This document shows, piece by piece, positions 48,890 to 57,463 of a stretch of 64,000 nucleotides of DNA (positions are counted from its first letter, which is position 1; each line of letters begins with the position of its first letter). The notes below the pieces were generated by a model. The model searched no databases. It saw only the letters and a list, made by a program, of their open reading frames with translations, and was not told the origin of the DNA. The stretch comes from Intrasporangium oryzae NRRL B-24470 (GTDB lineage: Bacteria; Actinomycetota; Actinomycetes; Actinomycetales; Dermatophilaceae). The DNA is taken from positions 90,991 to 154,990 of the forward strand of contig NZ_AWSA01000003.1 of NCBI RefSeq assembly GCF_000576595.1, written 5' to 3'. The position numbers and the translations under genes are program-made.

Positions 48890-50572
48890 TCAGAGCAGGT
48901 CGGTCAGCGTGCTGTTGGCGCGTTCGCGCACGAACTCCAGCGCCTCGATGGCCGTGCGCGCCTCGCGGGCCACGAAGGCCAACTCCTGGCACTCGGCCAG
49001 CGAGTGCAGGGACAACGCGAGCCGCACGACCGGCACCTTGCTCGGCGCCATCGACAGGCTCGACACCCCCAGGCCCGCCAGCACAAGCGCGAGCAGCGGG
49101 TCACCGGCCGACTCGCCGCACACCCCGATCGGGCGGTCGGCGCGCGCGGCTCCCTCGCAGGCGACGGCGACGACGTCGAGCACCGCCGGCTGCCACGGGT
49201 CGAGCAGGTCGGACAGCGCACCCTGCATGCGGTCGGCTGCCATCGTGTACTGCGCGAGGTCGTTGGTGCCGAGGGACCCGAAGTCGACCTCGCCGAGGAC
49301 GTCGTTGGCGCGGAGCGCGGCGCCCGGCACCTCGATCATGACGCCGGCCTTGGGCAGCCCGTTCTCGCGGACGCGGCGGGCGAACCACGCCGCCTCCTCC
49401 GCGGTCGCGACCATAGGAGCCATGACGCGCACGTCGGCCCCGGTCTCGCGGGCCGCGACGGCGAGCGCCTCGAGCTGGGCATCGAGCAGCTCGGGCCGCT
49501 CGGCCGACAGGCGAAGGCCGCGGCGGCCGAGGGCGGGGTTCTCCTCCGGCCCGAGGTCGGCGAAGGCGAGCGGCTTGTCGGCGCCGGCGTCGAGGGTGCG
49601 CACGACGACGCGGCGCTCACCGAACGGCGCGAACACCTGGCGGTAGATCTCGGTCTGCTCCTCGACCGTCGGGGCCTTGGCCGCCGACAGGTAGACGAAC
49701 TCCGTCCGGAACAGCCCGACGCCCTCGAGGTCGAGGGCTCCTGCGGCGACGGCATCCTCCACGCCGCCGATGTTGGCGAGGAGCGCGATGTGCGCGCCGT
49801 CGCGGGTCACCCCGGGCCCGGAGAGCGCCGCGAGGGCCTCCTTCCGGCGCTGGGCCCGAGCCCGCTGAGCCGCGACGAGCTCGGGATCGGGCTCGATCGT
49901 CACCTCGCCGGAGTCGCCGTCGAGCGCGACCGGCGTGCCGGCCTCGATCGACGTGGCCCCCGAGAGCTGGACGACGGCAGGGATGCCCATCTGGGCGGCG
50001 AGGATCGCGGTGTGGCTCGTGCGCCCACCGGCCTGGGTGATGATGCCGACGACGAGCGCCCGGTTGAGCGTGGCCGTCTCGGCGGGGGCGAGGTCCTCGG
50101 CGACGATGACGCTCGGCACCGTGAAGTGCGGCACTCCGGGCGCGGGGACGCCGAGGACCGCCGCGACCGCACGGGCCCCCACGTCGCGCAGGTCGACGAC
50201 GCGCTCGGCGAAGTACCCTCCGAGCGCCTCGAACTGGGCGGCATACTCCTCGACGGCGTTGGCGATCGCGGTCGCGCGACCGCGGCCCGCGGCGAGCTGC
50301 TTGGCCGCGGCCTTGACGAGACCCTTGTCGCGCGCGATGAGCGCCGTCGCCTTGAGGATCTGCTGGGCCGTGTCCTCGACGGTCGCGGCGCGCTCCTCGA
50401 GCGAGACCGCGACCGATTCGAAGGCCGCCCGCACGTCGGTGAGCGCGGTGTCCTGGTCGTCGACGGCGGGCTCGTCGGCCGGCGGCCGGACCGGCGGCGC
50501 GACCTGCACCACCGGGCCGTATGCCGTCCCCGGGCTGACGCCGATCCCCTGCCTCGTCTCGGTCGCGGCCAT
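48890..50572 (-). CDS. ptsI: Phosphoenolpyruvate-protein phosphotransferase (PTS Enzyme I)
   Basis: A 560-residue first enzyme of the sugar phosphotransferase system; moves phosphate from PEP to HPr. The phosphorylated histidine is His187 in GGRTSHTAILA. The PEP-binding barrel has LFRTEFVYL, LRLSAERPELLDAQLEAL, LGTNDLAQY and the active-site Cys region VCGESAGDP. Cytosolic. Seven bases separate it from ptsH, so they are co-transcribed. Two octamer copies (50240, 50519) set Tyr-Ala and Ala-Tyr codons. Confidence 0.95.
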   Translation of the reverse strand: MAATETRQGIGVSPGTAYGPVVQVAPPVRPPADEPAVDDQDTALTDVRAAFESVAVSLEERAATVEDTAQQILKATALIARDKGLVKAAAKQLAAGRGRATAIANAVEEYAAQFEALGGYFAERVVDLRDVGARAVAAVLGVPAPGVPHFTVPSVIVAEDLAPAETATLNRALVVGIITQAGGRTSHTAILAAQMGIPAVVQLSGATSIEAGTPVALDGDSGEVTIEPDPELVAAQRARAQRRKEALAALSGPGVTRDGAHIALLANIGGVEDAVAAGALDLEGVGLFRTEFVYLSAAKAPTVEEQTEIYRQVFAPFGERRVVVRTLDAGADKPLAFADLGPEENPALGRRGLRLSAERPELLDAQLEALAVAARETGADVRVMAPMVATAEEAAWFARRVRENGLPKAGVMIEVPGAALRANDVLGEVDFGSLGTNDLAQYTMAADRMQGALSDLLDPWQPAVLDVVAVACEGAARADRPIGVCGESAGDPLLALVLAGLGVSSLSMAPSKVPVVRLALSLHSLAECQELAFVAREARTAIEALEFVRERANSTLTDLL

Positions 50573-50579
50573 GGCGGGC

Positions 50580-50849
50580 CTACTCCGCGTCGAGATCGCG
50601 CGAGAGGAGGGCGACGAGCGAGTCGAGCGCCTCGTCGGCGCCGTCGCCGTCGGCGGTGAGGACGACCTCCTCGCCGAACTTGGCGCCGAGGGCCATGACG
50701 CCGAGGATGCTCGTCGCGTCGACCGGGTCCTCGCCGGGCTTGGCGATCTCGACGTCGAGGCCGGTGTTGGTCGCGGCCTCGACGAAGAGGGCGGCCGGAC
50801 GGGCGTGGAGGCCGACCGAGGAGGCGATGGTGACGGTGCGACTTGCCAT
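50580..50849 (-). CDS. ptsH: Phosphocarrier protein HPr
   Basis: An 89-residue phosphocarrier. The phosphorylated His15 is in GLHARPA; the conserved SILGVMALGAK contains the serine used for regulation in firmicutes. I chose the ATG at 50849, with AAGGAG 7 bases upstream; an ATG two codons earlier has no room for a ribosome site. It lies between fruA and ptsI in the same direction. Confidence 0.93.
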   Translation of the reverse strand: MASRTVTIASSVGLHARPAALFVEAATNTGLDVEIAKPGEDPVDATSILGVMALGAKFGEEVVLTADGDGADEALDSLVALLSRDLDAE

Positions 50850-50880
50850 GGACATGCTCCTTCGTAGGTGGGGTCGGCGC

Positions 50881-50956
50881 GCCGGGCGGAAGCCCGGCGC
50901 GCCGCACCCTGGGGTCAGTGCGTCGGATCTGTCGTCGGTGCACTGCGGTGCAGTGC
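50881..50956. promoter_or_regulatory. Two hairpins in the fruA-ptsH gap
   Basis: GCCGGGC/GCCCGGC (50881-50898) and GCACTGC-GGT-GCAGTGC (50940-50956) are perfect inverted repeats in the 160-base gap. CAGTGCGTCGG also recurs as a direct repeat. Such hairpins could attenuate read-through or stabilise the ptsHI transcript, letting the general PTS proteins be expressed at a level different from fruA. Confidence 0.5.
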
Positions 50957-51009
50957 TGGGGGTGCTGGTTCGTGCAGTGCGTCGGGTCTGACGTTAGGCC
51001 ACGGCGCGA

Positions 51010-53145
51010 TCAGACGGTGGCACTTGCCTCGACTGCCTCGAGGTTGCGCTCGCGCGACTTGAGCGCGATGACGAGAGCCGCCATGACAACGACGCCGACG
51101 GCGAGCCCGAGGACGAAGAGCAGGAAGTTGCCGATGAGCGGAAGGACCCAGATGCCGCCGTGCGGGGCCCGCAGGGTCGCGCCGAACATCATGACGAGGG
51201 CTCCCGTGATCGCCGAGCCGATGACCGACGAGGTGATGATCCGGACCGGGTCGGCGGCCGCGAAGGGGATCGCTCCCTCCGAGATGAACGACGCTCCGAG
51301 CAGCCACGCGGCCTTGCCGTTCTCGCGCTCGGGCTCCGAGAAGAGCGACGGGCGCACCGTCGTCGCGAGCGCCATGGCGAGCGGGGCGACCATGCCTGCG
51401 GCCATGACGGCGGCCATGATCTTCAGCTGCGGGGCGTCGGTCGCGGCTCCGGCCGCTGCGAGACCCGTCGTCGCGAAGGCGTAGGCGACCTTGTTGACCG
51501 GGCCGCCGAGGTCGAAGCCCATCATCGCGCCGAGGATGAGGCCGAGGACGATCGCGCTCGCGCCGGACATGCCGGTCAGCCAGCTGTTGAGGCCGTCGGT
51601 GAGGGCCTTGATCGGCTTGCCGAGGACGGTGATGAACAGGCCCGCCGTGATGAGCGTCGACAGCAGCGGGATGACGACGACAGGCATGACGCCGCGCACC
51701 CCCTTGGCGACGTTCCAGCCAGAGACCCAGCGGGCGACGAAACCGCCGAGCAGGCCGGTGACGAGGCCGCCGAGGAATCCGGCGCCCATGGTCGCGGCGA
51801 TCGCGCCGCCGACGATGCCGGGCACGAGCCCGGGGCGGTCGGCGATGGCGAAGGCGATGAAGCCGGAGAGGATCGGCACGAGGAAGCCGAAGGCCGCACC
51901 GCCTATGACGAAGAGCAGCGCCGCCCACGAGGTGAGGCTCAGGGCGTTGAAGGTCTCGGCGATGTTGAGCGGGTCGCCGGGCTTGAGGTTGTACTTCACG
52001 ATCTCGATGGCGCCCTGCTCGCCGAGCGCGACCTGGGCGAGCATGAACGACAGGGCGATGAGGATGCCGCCGGCCGCGACGAACGGGATCATGTACGACA
52101 CACCGGTCATGAGCCACTGGCGGATCTTCGTGCCCGTGCCGACCCCCTCCTCGACCTTCGAGGTGAGCCCGCCCGAGGCGTATGCCGCTGTCGCCGCCGC
52201 GGCCTTGCTCGGGTCGTCGCGCCACTCGGCGGCGAGGACGACGGCGCGGTCGATGAGCTCGGGACCGTCGGAGATCGCCTTCTTGACGCCGACGTCGACG
52301 GTCGGCTTGCCGGCGAACCGGCCGGCGTCCTTGACGGGGAGGTCGTGGGCGAAGATGACGGCGTCGGCCGCGGCGATCTCAGCCGCGCTGAGCGGCTTCG
52401 AGCCGGCCGAGCCCTGGGTCTCGACCTTCATCGTGTGCCCAGCGGCCTTCGCGGCGCTCTCGAGGGCCTCGGCGGCCATGTACGTGTGGGCGATACCGGT
52501 CGGGCACGACGTGACCCCGACGAGCGTGAGCGGGCCCCGGCGCTCGGCGAGGCTGCCGACGGCGGTCGCCGTCACGCCCGTGGCGAGCTCGGCGCCCAGC
52601 TCGGCGGCTGAGGCGACGCGACCCTCGTGGGCCGCAGCGCCGGTCGCGTCGGCACCGGCGGAGGCGGCGGGAGCACCGGCAGCCGCGGCGGCCGGCTGGT
52701 CGAGCGCGACCTCGGCGCTGACGATGCGCACGACCTCGGCCTCGGTCGTCGCAGCGGCGAGGGCGGCCTTGAAGTCCTTCTTCATGAGCGCCCGGGCGAG
52801 CTTGGGCAGCATCTGCATGTGGGCCTCGCCGCCGCTCTCGGGGGCGGCGATGAGGAAGACGAGGGTGGCCGGGCCGTCCTTGGCGCCCCAGTCGATGCCC
52901 GTGGCCGAGCGGCCGAAGACGAGCGACGGCTCGGTGATGGCCGCGCTGCGGGCGTGCGGGATGCCGATGCCGCCGGGCAGGCCGGTCGCCATCGTCTCCT
53001 CGCGCTTGCGGACATCGTCGAGGAACGTGGTGAGGTCGGTGCACCGGCCCGAGGCGACGAGTCGCTCGCCGAGCCTCCGCGTCGCCTCGTGGCGGTCGGC
53101 ACCGGTGAGGTCGAGGACGACCTGCTCTTCGGTGATGAGGGACAT
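51010..53145 (-). CDS. fruA: PTS fructose transporter subunit IIABC
   Basis: A 711-residue permease that imports fructose as fructose-1-phosphate. IIA (about 1-150) has phospho-His64 in GIPHAR. An Ala-rich linker follows. IIB (about 205-300) has phospho-Cys214 in VTSCPTGIAHTYMAAEALE. IIC (about 345-700) is the membrane domain with MTGVSYMIPFVAAGGILIAL, MMGFDLGGPVNKVAYAFATT and SEGAIPFAAADP. The ATG at 53145 follows AAAGGAA. GTATGCC at 52180 falls as GCA-TAC. Confidence 0.96.
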   Translation of the reverse strand: MSLITEEQVVLDLTGADRHEATRRLGERLVASGRCTDLTTFLDDVRKREETMATGLPGGIGIPHARSAAITEPSLVFGRSATGIDWGAKDGPATLVFLIAAPESGGEAHMQMLPKLARALMKKDFKAALAAATTEAEVVRIVSAEVALDQPAAAAAGAPAASAGADATGAAAHEGRVASAAELGAELATGVTATAVGSLAERRGPLTLVGVTSCPTGIAHTYMAAEALESAAKAAGHTMKVETQGSAGSKPLSAAEIAAADAVIFAHDLPVKDAGRFAGKPTVDVGVKKAISDGPELIDRAVVLAAEWRDDPSKAAAATAAYASGGLTSKVEEGVGTGTKIRQWLMTGVSYMIPFVAAGGILIALSFMLAQVALGEQGAIEIVKYNLKPGDPLNIAETFNALSLTSWAALLFVIGGAAFGFLVPILSGFIAFAIADRPGLVPGIVGGAIAATMGAGFLGGLVTGLLGGFVARWVSGWNVAKGVRGVMPVVVIPLLSTLITAGLFITVLGKPIKALTDGLNSWLTGMSGASAIVLGLILGAMMGFDLGGPVNKVAYAFATTGLAAAGAATDAPQLKIMAAVMAAGMVAPLAMALATTVRPSLFSEPERENGKAAWLLGASFISEGAIPFAAADPVRIITSSVIGSAITGALVMMFGATLRAPHGGIWVLPLIGNFLLFVLGLAVGVVVMAALVIALKSRERNLEAVEASATV

Positions 53146-53195
53146 GGTGTTTCCTTTCGGGGACTCGAGCGGACTCAAGCGGTGATCGGGCGGTT

Positions 53196-53251
53196 TCCAA
53201 CGGGGGTTCAGCGGGTTCAGCGGGTCGAGCAGGTCGAGCAGGTCGAGCACC
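53196..53251. repeat. Short tandem repeats between fruK and fruA
   Basis: A run of CGGGTTCAG-type then GTCGAGCAG units, about three copies each with 9-base period, fills much of the 124-base gap before fruA. Slippage here could alter the leader length; no other function is visible. Confidence 0.55.
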
Positions 53252-53269
53252 AGGTGCCCGGCGGGCGGT

Positions 53270-54217
53270 TCAGGTCGCCAGGGTTCGGGTGAGGTCGGGG
53301 GTACGGGTCATCTCGACCGGGATGCCGCGCAGGTCGTCGGGAGACGGAACGCGGCTGCCGGGGAGGGTGACGGCCGCCGCACCCCAGAGCACGCCCGTCG
53401 AGAGCGCGTCGGGGGCGGACTGGCCGCTCGACAGTCCGTGGAGCAGTCCGGCGAGCATGCAGTCGCCGGCCCCCACGGTGGACAGGGGCGCGGAGATGGT
53501 CGCCCTGGCGTGGACGACCTCGTCGGCGGTGACGAGGAGCGCTCCGTCGCCGCCGAGGCTGACGGCGACGATCTCGATGCCGTCGGCCACGAGCTCGTGG
53601 GCTGCGGCACGGACGTCGCTCAGCCTCGGCAACGCGTGCCCGACGAGCTCGGCGAGCTCTTCGTGGTTGGGCTTGATGAGGCTCGGACGGGCGGCCACGG
53701 CCGCGGCGAACGGGGCGCCGGACGAGTCGACGGCCACGCGCACACCGCGCTCTCGCACGCGCGCCACGAGGACGGCATACAGCTCGGTCGGGGCGCCGGG
53801 AGGGAGGCTCCCGCACCCGACGACCCACGCGGCGCCGGCGGCGCGCTCGAGGGTGGCGGTGAGGAGGGCGTCGACCTCGGCCGGGGAGAGCTCGGGACCG
53901 GGCTCGTTGAGCTTGGTCGTCGTGCCGTCGGGCTCGAGGACGCTGATGTTCATGCGGACCGTCCCCGAGACGGGGACGCTGCAGTGGTCGACCCCGGCGT
54001 CGTCGAGCAGCTCCTCGAGGAGGTGACCCTCGGGGCCGCCGATGGGCAGCACCGCCGTCGTCGCCGCGGACTGGGCGGCCAGGGCGCGGGAGACGTTGAC
54101 GCCCTTGCCGCCAGGGTCGATCCGGCCGCCACCGGCGCGGTGCACCTCCCCGCGGTGGAGGGCGTCGATGAACACGGCGCGGTCGATGCTCGGGTTGGGG
54201 GTCAGGGTCACGATCAT
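53270..54217 (-). CDS. fruK: 1-phosphofructokinase
   Basis: A 315-residue PfkB-family kinase that converts fructose-1-phosphate to fructose-1,6-bisphosphate. The N-terminal TLTPNPSIDRAV is the hallmark of FruK/LacC. The sugar-site loop is GGKGVNVSRAL, then IKPNHEELAELVG. The catalytic GAGD is in LSTVGAGDCMLAG. The ATG at 54217 overlaps the fruR stop by four bases (ATGA). It is followed by fruA. Confidence 0.95.
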   Translation of the reverse strand: MIVTLTPNPSIDRAVFIDALHRGEVHRAGGGRIDPGGKGVNVSRALAAQSAATTAVLPIGGPEGHLLEELLDDAGVDHCSVPVSGTVRMNISVLEPDGTTTKLNEPGPELSPAEVDALLTATLERAAGAAWVVGCGSLPPGAPTELYAVLVARVRERGVRVAVDSSGAPFAAAVAARPSLIKPNHEELAELVGHALPRLSDVRAAAHELVADGIEIVAVSLGGDGALLVTADEVVHARATISAPLSTVGAGDCMLAGLLHGLSSGQSAPDALSTGVLWGAAAVTLPGSRVPSPDDLRGIPVEMTRTPDLTRTLAT

Positions 54218-54975
54218 GCGGTCACCACCTCTGGTCCGGCCGAGCGGATCTCGGCAGCGACGTCGTCGTCGAGATCGGTGTCGGTGATGACGACGTCGAT
54301 GTCGGCGAGCTCTGCGAAACGGTGGAGGTGGTCGTCGCCGGCCTTGCTCGAGTCGGTGAGGACGACGCACGTCCGGGCCGCCGCGACCATGGCGCGCTTG
54401 ACGAGCGCCTCGGACTGGTCGGGCGTCGTGAGGCCACGGGCGACGGAGAGCCCGTTGGTCCCGATGAAGGCGACGTCGACGACGACGTCGGAGAGCGCAG
54501 TCGTCGTCCACTCCCCGACCGCCGCACCGGTCTGGCCGCGCACACGCCCGCCGAGGAGGTAGAGGCTGATGCCCGGGTGGGTGGACAGGACGGTGGCGGC
54601 CGCGAGGCTGTTGGTCAGGACCGTGAGGTCGAGGTCGGGCGGGAGGAGCTCGGCGACCGCCTGGGTCGTCGACCCGGCGTCGAGGATGATGCTGCCGCCC
54701 GCGGGGAGCTCGTCGAGGGCGCGGGCGGCGATGCGTCGCTTGACGTCGGCGAGGCGTCCGGAACGGGTCGCGAGGGAGGGCTCGACCTCGAGGCGCTCGA
54801 CGGGGATCGCACCGCCGTGGACCCGGCGGAGGGATCCGCGCCGCTCCAGAGCGGTGAGGTCGCGGCGGATCGTCTCGGCAGCGACGCCGAGCGAGTCGGC
54901 GAGGGCGGTGACCTCGACGCGGCCGGCACGCCGGGCCTCGGCGATGATCCGCTGCTGCCGCTCCGCTGCGTACAT
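54214..54975 (-). CDS. fruR: DeoR-family fructose operon repressor
   Basis: A 253-residue regulator. The N-terminal HTH has RQQRIIAEARRAGRVEVTAL and LGVAAETIRRDL with the LRRVHGGA signature of DeoR proteins. The C-terminal sugar-phosphate sensor (about 75-230) has ILDAGSTTQAVAELLP, TNSLAAATVL and GTNGLSVARGLTTPDQSEAL. Fructose-1-phosphate or a related ester is the expected inducer. The ATG at 54975 follows GAGGAAG. It is first in the operon, directly behind a cluster of repeated GGGCAC elements. Confidence 0.92.
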   Translation of the reverse strand: MYAAERQQRIIAEARRAGRVEVTALADSLGVAAETIRRDLTALERRGSLRRVHGGAIPVERLEVEPSLATRSGRLADVKRRIAARALDELPAGGSIILDAGSTTQAVAELLPPDLDLTVLTNSLAAATVLSTHPGISLYLLGGRVRGQTGAAVGEWTTTALSDVVVDVAFIGTNGLSVARGLTTPDQSEALVKRAMVAAARTCVVLTDSSKAGDDHLHRFAELADIDVVITDTDLDDDVAAEIRSAGPEVVTA

Positions 54976-55038
54976 GGGACTTCCTCGTCCTCCGGCGGCC
55001 CCTCGGTGGGCCTCTTGCGAATCATGAAACCACCCAAC

Positions 55039-55153
55039 CGGGCACCGAGTAAAGAGATTCGGGCACCCGTTTTTGTGGTTTCTTCCCGACAGACCGGCCA
55101 TGCGCAGCCATTCAGGTGCCCGAACGGGCACAAAGGTGACGTTCGGGCACCCG
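55039..55153. promoter_or_regulatory. Cluster of GGGCAC repeats, putative FruR operators
   Basis: CGGGCAC(C) recurs at 55039, 55060, 55125 and 55144, and in reverse at 55116-55122. GTGCCCG-AA-CGGGCAC (55116-55131) is a palindrome, and TTCGGGCACCCG occurs identically at 55058 and 55142. The first two copies are 21 bases apart, two helical turns. They fill the region upstream of fruR and so are the best candidates for its own operator; the ligD gene lies on the other side. Confidence 0.55.
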
Positions 55154-55156
55154 CGC

Positions 55157-55194
55157 GGCCCAGCGGCATACGTCCCTCCGTATGCCGTTGGGCC
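55157..55194. repeat. Octamer inverted pair between divergent genes
   Basis: GGCCCAGCGGCATACG (55157-55172) and CGTATGCCGTTGGGCC (55179-55194) pair with one mismatch over a 6-base loop. Unlike the other seven pairs it does not follow a gene: it lies between fruR (leftward) and ligD (rightward), 68 bases before ligD. Confidence 0.75.
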
Positions 55195-55261
55195 CGGTTG
55201 CGTCCGAAAGGCCGGGCTCGCGTCCGGCTCGGTGTCCGAACCCGTGGCTACGATCGGGCAG

Positions 55262-57442
55262 GTGAGCGCGAAGCCCGCTGTCGTCGAGGCGCCCGGCCCG
55301 GAAGGGGTCCGCGAGGTGCGGATCTCGAGTCCCGACCGGGTCCTCTGGCCCGGCGCCGGGATGGCCGACGGGCAGCCGGTCACCAAGCTCGACCTGGCGC
55401 ACTACCTCGTCGCGGTCGCCGACCCGCTCCTGCGGGCCCTCGGCGACCGTCCCGTGACGCTCCAGCGCTTTCCCGAGGGGATCGAGGGCGAGGAGTTCTT
55501 CTCGAAGAACCCGCCCAAGGGCGTGCCCGACTTCGCCCGGACCGTCATGTGCACCTACCCGTCCGGCCGGCGGCACCCGCAGCTCGTCGTCGACGAGGTC
55601 GCGACCGCGGTGTGGGCCGCGCAGATGAACACCATCACCTTCCACCCATGGCCGGTGCGGACGGCCGACGTGGACAAGCCCGACGAGCTGCGCATCGACC
55701 TCGACCCGCAGCCGGGACGCGGGTTCGCCGACGCGGTCGCGGCGGCCCTGGCCCTGCGTGAGGTCATGGCCGGCATCGGCCTGACCGCCTGGGCCAAGAC
55801 GTCCGGCAACCGCGGCGTCCACGTCTACGCCCGCGTCGCGCCGACCCACGAGTTCCTCGACGTCCGACACGGCGTCATCGGCATCGCCCGCGAGCTCGAG
55901 CGGCGCCTGCCCGACCTCGTCACCACCTCGTGGTGGAAGGAGGAGCGGGGCGAGCGCGTCTTCGTCGACTTCAACCAGGCGTGCCGAGACCGGACGATCG
56001 CCTCGGCCTACTCCCCCCGTCCACTGCCGGGGGCGCCCGTCTCGACGCCCGTGACGTGGGACGAGCTGGCGACGGTCCACCCGAGCGAGTTGACCGTGCG
56101 GACCGTGCCCTCGCTCGTGGCCTCTCGAGGCGACGCGTGGGCGGGCATCGACGACGCGATCGGCGACGTGGCTGCCGCAATCGCCTTGTGGGACAAGGAC
56201 GTCCACGAGCGTGGGCTCGGCGAGCTCAACTTCCCGCCCGACTATCCCAAGATGCCCGGCGAGCCGCCGCGGGTCCAGCCGAGCAAGCGCCGCCAGGACC
56301 GCGCAGACGCCGACTACCTCGCGCCCAAGGCCGACCGTGATGCCGAGACCCGGGCGACGTGGGGCATGCCCGTCATCCCCCACGTCCCGCCGATGCTCGC
56401 CAAGGCGGTCAAGGACTTCGGCGCCGTCAAGGGCGACGTCGTCTACGAGCCGAAGTGGGACGGCTTCCGGTCGATCATCTTCCGCTCGGGCGACCTCGTC
56501 GAGATCGGCAGCCGGAACGAGAAGCCCATGACGCGCTACTTCCCCGAGATCGTCGAGGCCGTCAAGGCGAGCTTCCCCGACAAGGCTGTGATCGACGGCG
56601 AGATCATCCTCATCGACCCGGCGACCGGCGACCGGCTCGACTTCGAGCTGCTCCAGCAGCGGATCCACCCCGCCGCCTCCCGCGTCAAGAAGCTCGCGGC
56701 CGAGACGCCCGCCTCGTTCGTCGCCTTCGACCTGCTCGCCCTCGGGGAGGAGAGCTACCTCGACCGACCGTTCTCGGAGCGGCGTGCCGCCCTCGAGACC
56801 GCGTTGGCCGGCGCCGAGCCGCCGATCCACCTGACGGCGGCGACGACCGACCGTGACGTCGCACGCGAGTGGTTCACCCAGTTCGAGGGGGCCGGGCTCG
56901 ACGGCGTCATCGCCAAGCCCGTCGACGTCACCTACCAGCCCGACAAGCGGGTCATGTTCAAGGTCAAGCACGAACGCACCGCCGACTGCGTCGTCGCCGG
57001 CTACCGCGTCCACAAGAGCGGCCCCGACGCGATCGGCTCGCTCCTGCTCGGCCTCTACGGCCCCGACGGCCAGCTCGCCAGCGTCGGGGTCATCGGCGCC
57101 TTCCCTATGGCCCGGCGGCGCGAGCTCTTCGAGGAGCTCCAGCCCCTCGTCGCGGAGTGGGAGGGCCACCCGTGGAACTGGGCCCAACCCGAGGAGGGCG
57201 TGCGGACCCCGCGGTCATCGGAGTTCTCGCGGTGGAACAACCAGAAGGACCTGTCCTTCGTCCCACTCCGCCCCGAGCGTGTTGTCGAGGTCCGCTACGA
57301 CCACATGGAGGGGACGCGCTTCCGGCACACGGCGCAGTTCGTCCGGTGGCGCGATGACCGCACACCCGAGTCATGCACCTTCGAGCAGCTCGACGAGCCG
57401 GTCTCCTACGACCTCGCCGACGTCCTCTCGGCCGGTTCCTGA
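55262..57442 (+). CDS. ligD: LigD-type fused primase-polymerase and ATP-dependent DNA ligase
   Basis: A 726-residue repair enzyme for non-homologous end joining. The polymerase/primase domain (about 15-320) has catalytic Asp146 and Asp148 in RIDLDPQPG, SGNRGVHVYA and Asp236 in VFVDFNQ. The ligase (about 365-726) has nucleophile Lys398 in EPKWDGFRSI, EIGSRN, DGEIIL, DGVIAKP and FKVKHERTADCVV. The 3'-phosphoesterase domain of mycobacterial LigD is absent, and no ku gene is in the window. The start is GTG at 55262 with a weak ribosome site. Confidence 0.9.
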   Translation: MSAKPAVVEAPGPEGVREVRISSPDRVLWPGAGMADGQPVTKLDLAHYLVAVADPLLRALGDRPVTLQRFPEGIEGEEFFSKNPPKGVPDFARTVMCTYPSGRRHPQLVVDEVATAVWAAQMNTITFHPWPVRTADVDKPDELRIDLDPQPGRGFADAVAAALALREVMAGIGLTAWAKTSGNRGVHVYARVAPTHEFLDVRHGVIGIARELERRLPDLVTTSWWKEERGERVFVDFNQACRDRTIASAYSPRPLPGAPVSTPVTWDELATVHPSELTVRTVPSLVASRGDAWAGIDDAIGDVAAAIALWDKDVHERGLGELNFPPDYPKMPGEPPRVQPSKRRQDRADADYLAPKADRDAETRATWGMPVIPHVPPMLAKAVKDFGAVKGDVVYEPKWDGFRSIIFRSGDLVEIGSRNEKPMTRYFPEIVEAVKASFPDKAVIDGEIILIDPATGDRLDFELLQQRIHPAASRVKKLAAETPASFVAFDLLALGEESYLDRPFSERRAALETALAGAEPPIHLTAATTDRDVAREWFTQFEGAGLDGVIAKPVDVTYQPDKRVMFKVKHERTADCVVAGYRVHKSGPDAIGSLLLGLYGPDGQLASVGVIGAFPMARRRELFEELQPLVAEWEGHPWNWAQPEEGVRTPRSSEFSRWNNQKDLSFVPLRPERVVEVRYDHMEGTRFRHTAQFVRWRDDRTPESCTFEQLDEPVSYDLADVLSAGS

Positions 57443-57463
57443 CCGACCCGGCGGGGCTGCGCC

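Noticed and set aside
43887..50239. Octamer-free 6.3-kb stretch as proof of recent horizontal transfer
   Set aside because: A similar octamer-free stretch (16871-22638) covers ordinary genes, so absence alone is not informative at this copy number.
1216..55194. Octamer as nothing more than a terminator stem
   Set aside because: Half of the copies lie alone inside coding sequence and one pair lies between divergent genes, so termination cannot explain the whole set, though it may be one use.
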